Assembly (NCBI GenBank): GCA_035275845.1
Contig: DATEMD010000213.1
Location: 1 to 6,018 of the forward strand
Reading direction: 5' to 3'
Source: REEB95 sp035275845
GTDB lineage: Bacteria > Pseudomonadota > Alphaproteobacteria > ATCC43930 > CGMCC-115725
DNA length: 6,018 nt
Below, piece by piece: positions 5,311 to 6,018 of this stretch (positions are counted from its first letter, which is position 1; each line of letters opens with the position of its first letter). Both the position numbers and the translations under genes were made by a program. The notes beneath the pieces were generated by a model, which did no database searches, was not told the origin of the DNA, and was given only the letters and a program-made list of their open reading frames with translations.

Positions 5311-5707
5311 ACCGGCGCCGCGCCGGCGGCACCCACCGCCACAACGCCAGCGCGTAAATCAGCACCGCGAGGTAAAGCGCGGCGAAGAACCAGATCGGCA
5401 AATTCCAGAAGATGACGCTGTCGATCCAGCGCGCGATCAACGGCTCGCGCGATGCGGTTTGGCCCGCATCTTGTTCAAGCGCCGCCTGCCACAAGGTCAG
5501 GAAACAAGCGCGGCCGAACAGCGGCTGGAGCGCGACGACGACCAGCAACGCCAAGTGCAGCGCGCGCCACCAGAAGCCGCGTACGAAAGCCCAGCCGCGC
5601 CACGCGCCGAGCGGAATTACAACCAGGCCGAATACGTTGAACGCGATCACGGCGACATGCGCGGCCAGCACGGCCAGGGCAAGGGCTGTGAACAGCGCCG
5701 GGCTCAT
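5300..5707 (-). CDS. DUF2784-family inner-membrane protein
   Basis: This is a 135-residue hydrophobic protein starting at ATG 5707-5705. Membrane segments lie at about 5-34 (ALFTALALAVLAAHVAVIAF onward), 47-64 and 99-122 (IFWNLPIWFFAALYLAVLIY onward), with a shorter hydrophobic stretch near 68-76. Features matching what I recall of DUF2784 are the His17 and Gly27 region in the first helix, WWRALHLALL in the second, a Cys68-x-L-T-x-W block (here CFLTLWQAAL, where other members have CPLT..E), and a final aromatic helix. The C-terminus is PPARRRSTA, so it is likely cytoplasmic. Function is unknown for the family. No Shine-Dalgarno precedes the ATG. The last 11 bases overlap the 3' end of convergent bdhA, so no space remains for a terminator between the genes. 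Confidence 0.82.
   Translation of the reverse strand: MSPALFTALALAVLAAHVAVIAFNVFGLVVIPLGAWRGWAFVRGFWWRALHLALLVVVALQPLFGRACFLTLWQAALEQDAGQTASREPLIARWIDSVIFWNLPIWFFAALYLAVLIYALALWRWVPPARRRSTA
5312..5326. terminator. GC-rich hairpin just after the bdhA stop
   Basis: CCGGCGC (5312-5318) and GCGCCGG (5320-5326) are perfect inverted repeats separated by one base, starting two bases after the bdhA stop and lying inside the last codons of the opposite gene. In RNA the loop would open to at least three bases, leaving about a 6-bp GC stem. No T-run follows on either strand, so termination is only possible, not established. Confidence 0.3.
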
Positions 5708-5713
5708 CGCGCG

Positions 5714-5719
5714 ATTTTA
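5714..5719 (-). promoter_or_regulatory. -10-like TAAAAT directly upstream of the DUF2784 start
   Basis: TAAAAT on the minus strand (5719-5714) ends six bases before the ATG at 5707, and no Shine-Dalgarno is present. Transcription from it would start at or within a base or two of the ATG, making a leaderless mRNA. No -35 hexamer is found at 16-18 bases spacing. Confidence 0.3.
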
Positions 5720-5764
5720 CCATCGGCGCATGCCGCGCCGGTGCTCGTCATGGCCATTGCGGAC

Positions 5765-5789
5765 AAAAAAGACCCCGCGAAAGCGGAGC
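5765..5789 (-). terminator. intrinsic terminator of the lipocalin-like protein gene
   Basis: On the minus strand GCUCCGC, loop UUUC, then GCGGGGU form a seven-pair stem that includes U-G and G-U pairs. It is followed by C and six consecutive T residues (plus-strand A-run 5765-5770). It begins 28 bases after the stop of the gene at 5817-6018 and is correctly oriented for it. This is the only convincing rho-independent terminator in the window. Confidence 0.8.
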
Positions 5790-5816
5790 CGGAAGGTGTC
5801 CGATTGTGGCCAGCGC

Positions 5817-6018
5817 CTATTGGGTGCGTTTCAGGACCGTACTGGCCGTTCCACCACTCGTCGCCGCGGGTACCGTCCATTTCAATTCGTTTTTCGTGGC
5901 CGAGGTGACGATGAACTTACGATCGACGCCGACGATATTCGGATATGAGGAGCCGATGATGTGGAGCATCAGGCTGTGATCGGCGTCGTTGATCTTATAG
6001 GTGCCGAATTGGGCAAGC
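5817..6018 (-). CDS. lipocalin-like domain protein, C-terminal part (partial)
   Basis: The minus strand is open from the window edge to TAG at 5819-5817 and encodes 66 residues beginning LAQFGTYKINDADHSLMLHI and ending TVLKRTQ. The pattern is FGTY.I......L.L.I.GSS.PN..G...R.F.V....ELKWTVP, ending in a KR motif. It corresponds to what I recall of the C-terminal half of the lipocalin-like family (Lipocalin_5): beta strands, a GSS(Y/F)PN..G turn and a closing strand with a basic pair. Such proteins are usually ~150-190 aa, often with a signal peptide, and many are extracytoplasmic; the ligand is unknown. The start, signal sequence and first half of the barrel lie beyond the window edge. A strong terminator follows, so this gene ends its transcript here. 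Confidence 0.7.
   Translation of the reverse strand, partial: LAQFGTYKINDADHSLMLHIIGSSYPNIVGVDRKFIVTSATKNELKWTVPAATSGGTASTVLKRTQ

Overview
The window is GC-rich DNA from a proteobacterium, most likely an alphaproteobacterium. This is inferred from KdpD/KdpE and 3-hydroxybutyrate dehydrogenase sequences of proteobacterial type, a small secreted YYSCPPGYY protein of a kind I associate with alphaproteobacteria, and a candidate EcfG-type promoter (GGAAC-N17-CGTT), the hallmark of the alphaproteobacterial general stress response. No genus can be named from the sequence alone. No tRNA, rRNA, CRISPR array or transposon is visible.

Layout. Bases 1-745 hold the last 19 codons of a sensor kinase (kdpD) overlapping a complete kdpE response regulator: the regulatory end of a potassium-transport kdp operon whose structural genes lie outside the window, if present. 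After a ~300-base gap, 1048-2799 encodes a 583-aa single-pass membrane protein with a weakly NERD-like N-terminal domain and a very long Pro/Ala-rich C-terminal region. It converges with 2824-3114 (minus), a 96-aa secreted Tyr/Pro/His-rich protein. That gene and a BON-domain lipoprotein gene (3309-3626, plus) are divergent and share a 194-base control region containing the EcfG-like promoter and a perfect 14-bp tandem repeat.

Two small minus-strand hypothetical genes follow (3642-3800 and 3979-4284), separated by an AT-rich patch with three DnaA-box-like 9-mers and a 14-bp perfect palindrome. Next comes bdhA (4528-5310, plus), a D-3-hydroxybutyrate dehydrogenase of the polyhydroxybutyrate/ketone-body pathway. 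Its 3' end overlaps by 11 bases a convergent minus-strand DUF2784 membrane protein gene (5300-5707). The window closes with a good intrinsic terminator and the 3' part of a lipocalin-like protein gene, both on the minus strand.

Apart from kdpD/kdpE, the genes do not form an obvious pathway. The theme is envelope and stress housekeeping (BON lipoprotein, secreted small protein, lipocalin-like protein, DUF2784 membrane protein) beside carbon-storage metabolism. I see no clear novel defence or mobile system. The most unusual items are the 583-aa membrane protein, the regulatory architecture at 3115-3308, and the repeat/palindrome cluster at 3899-3989.
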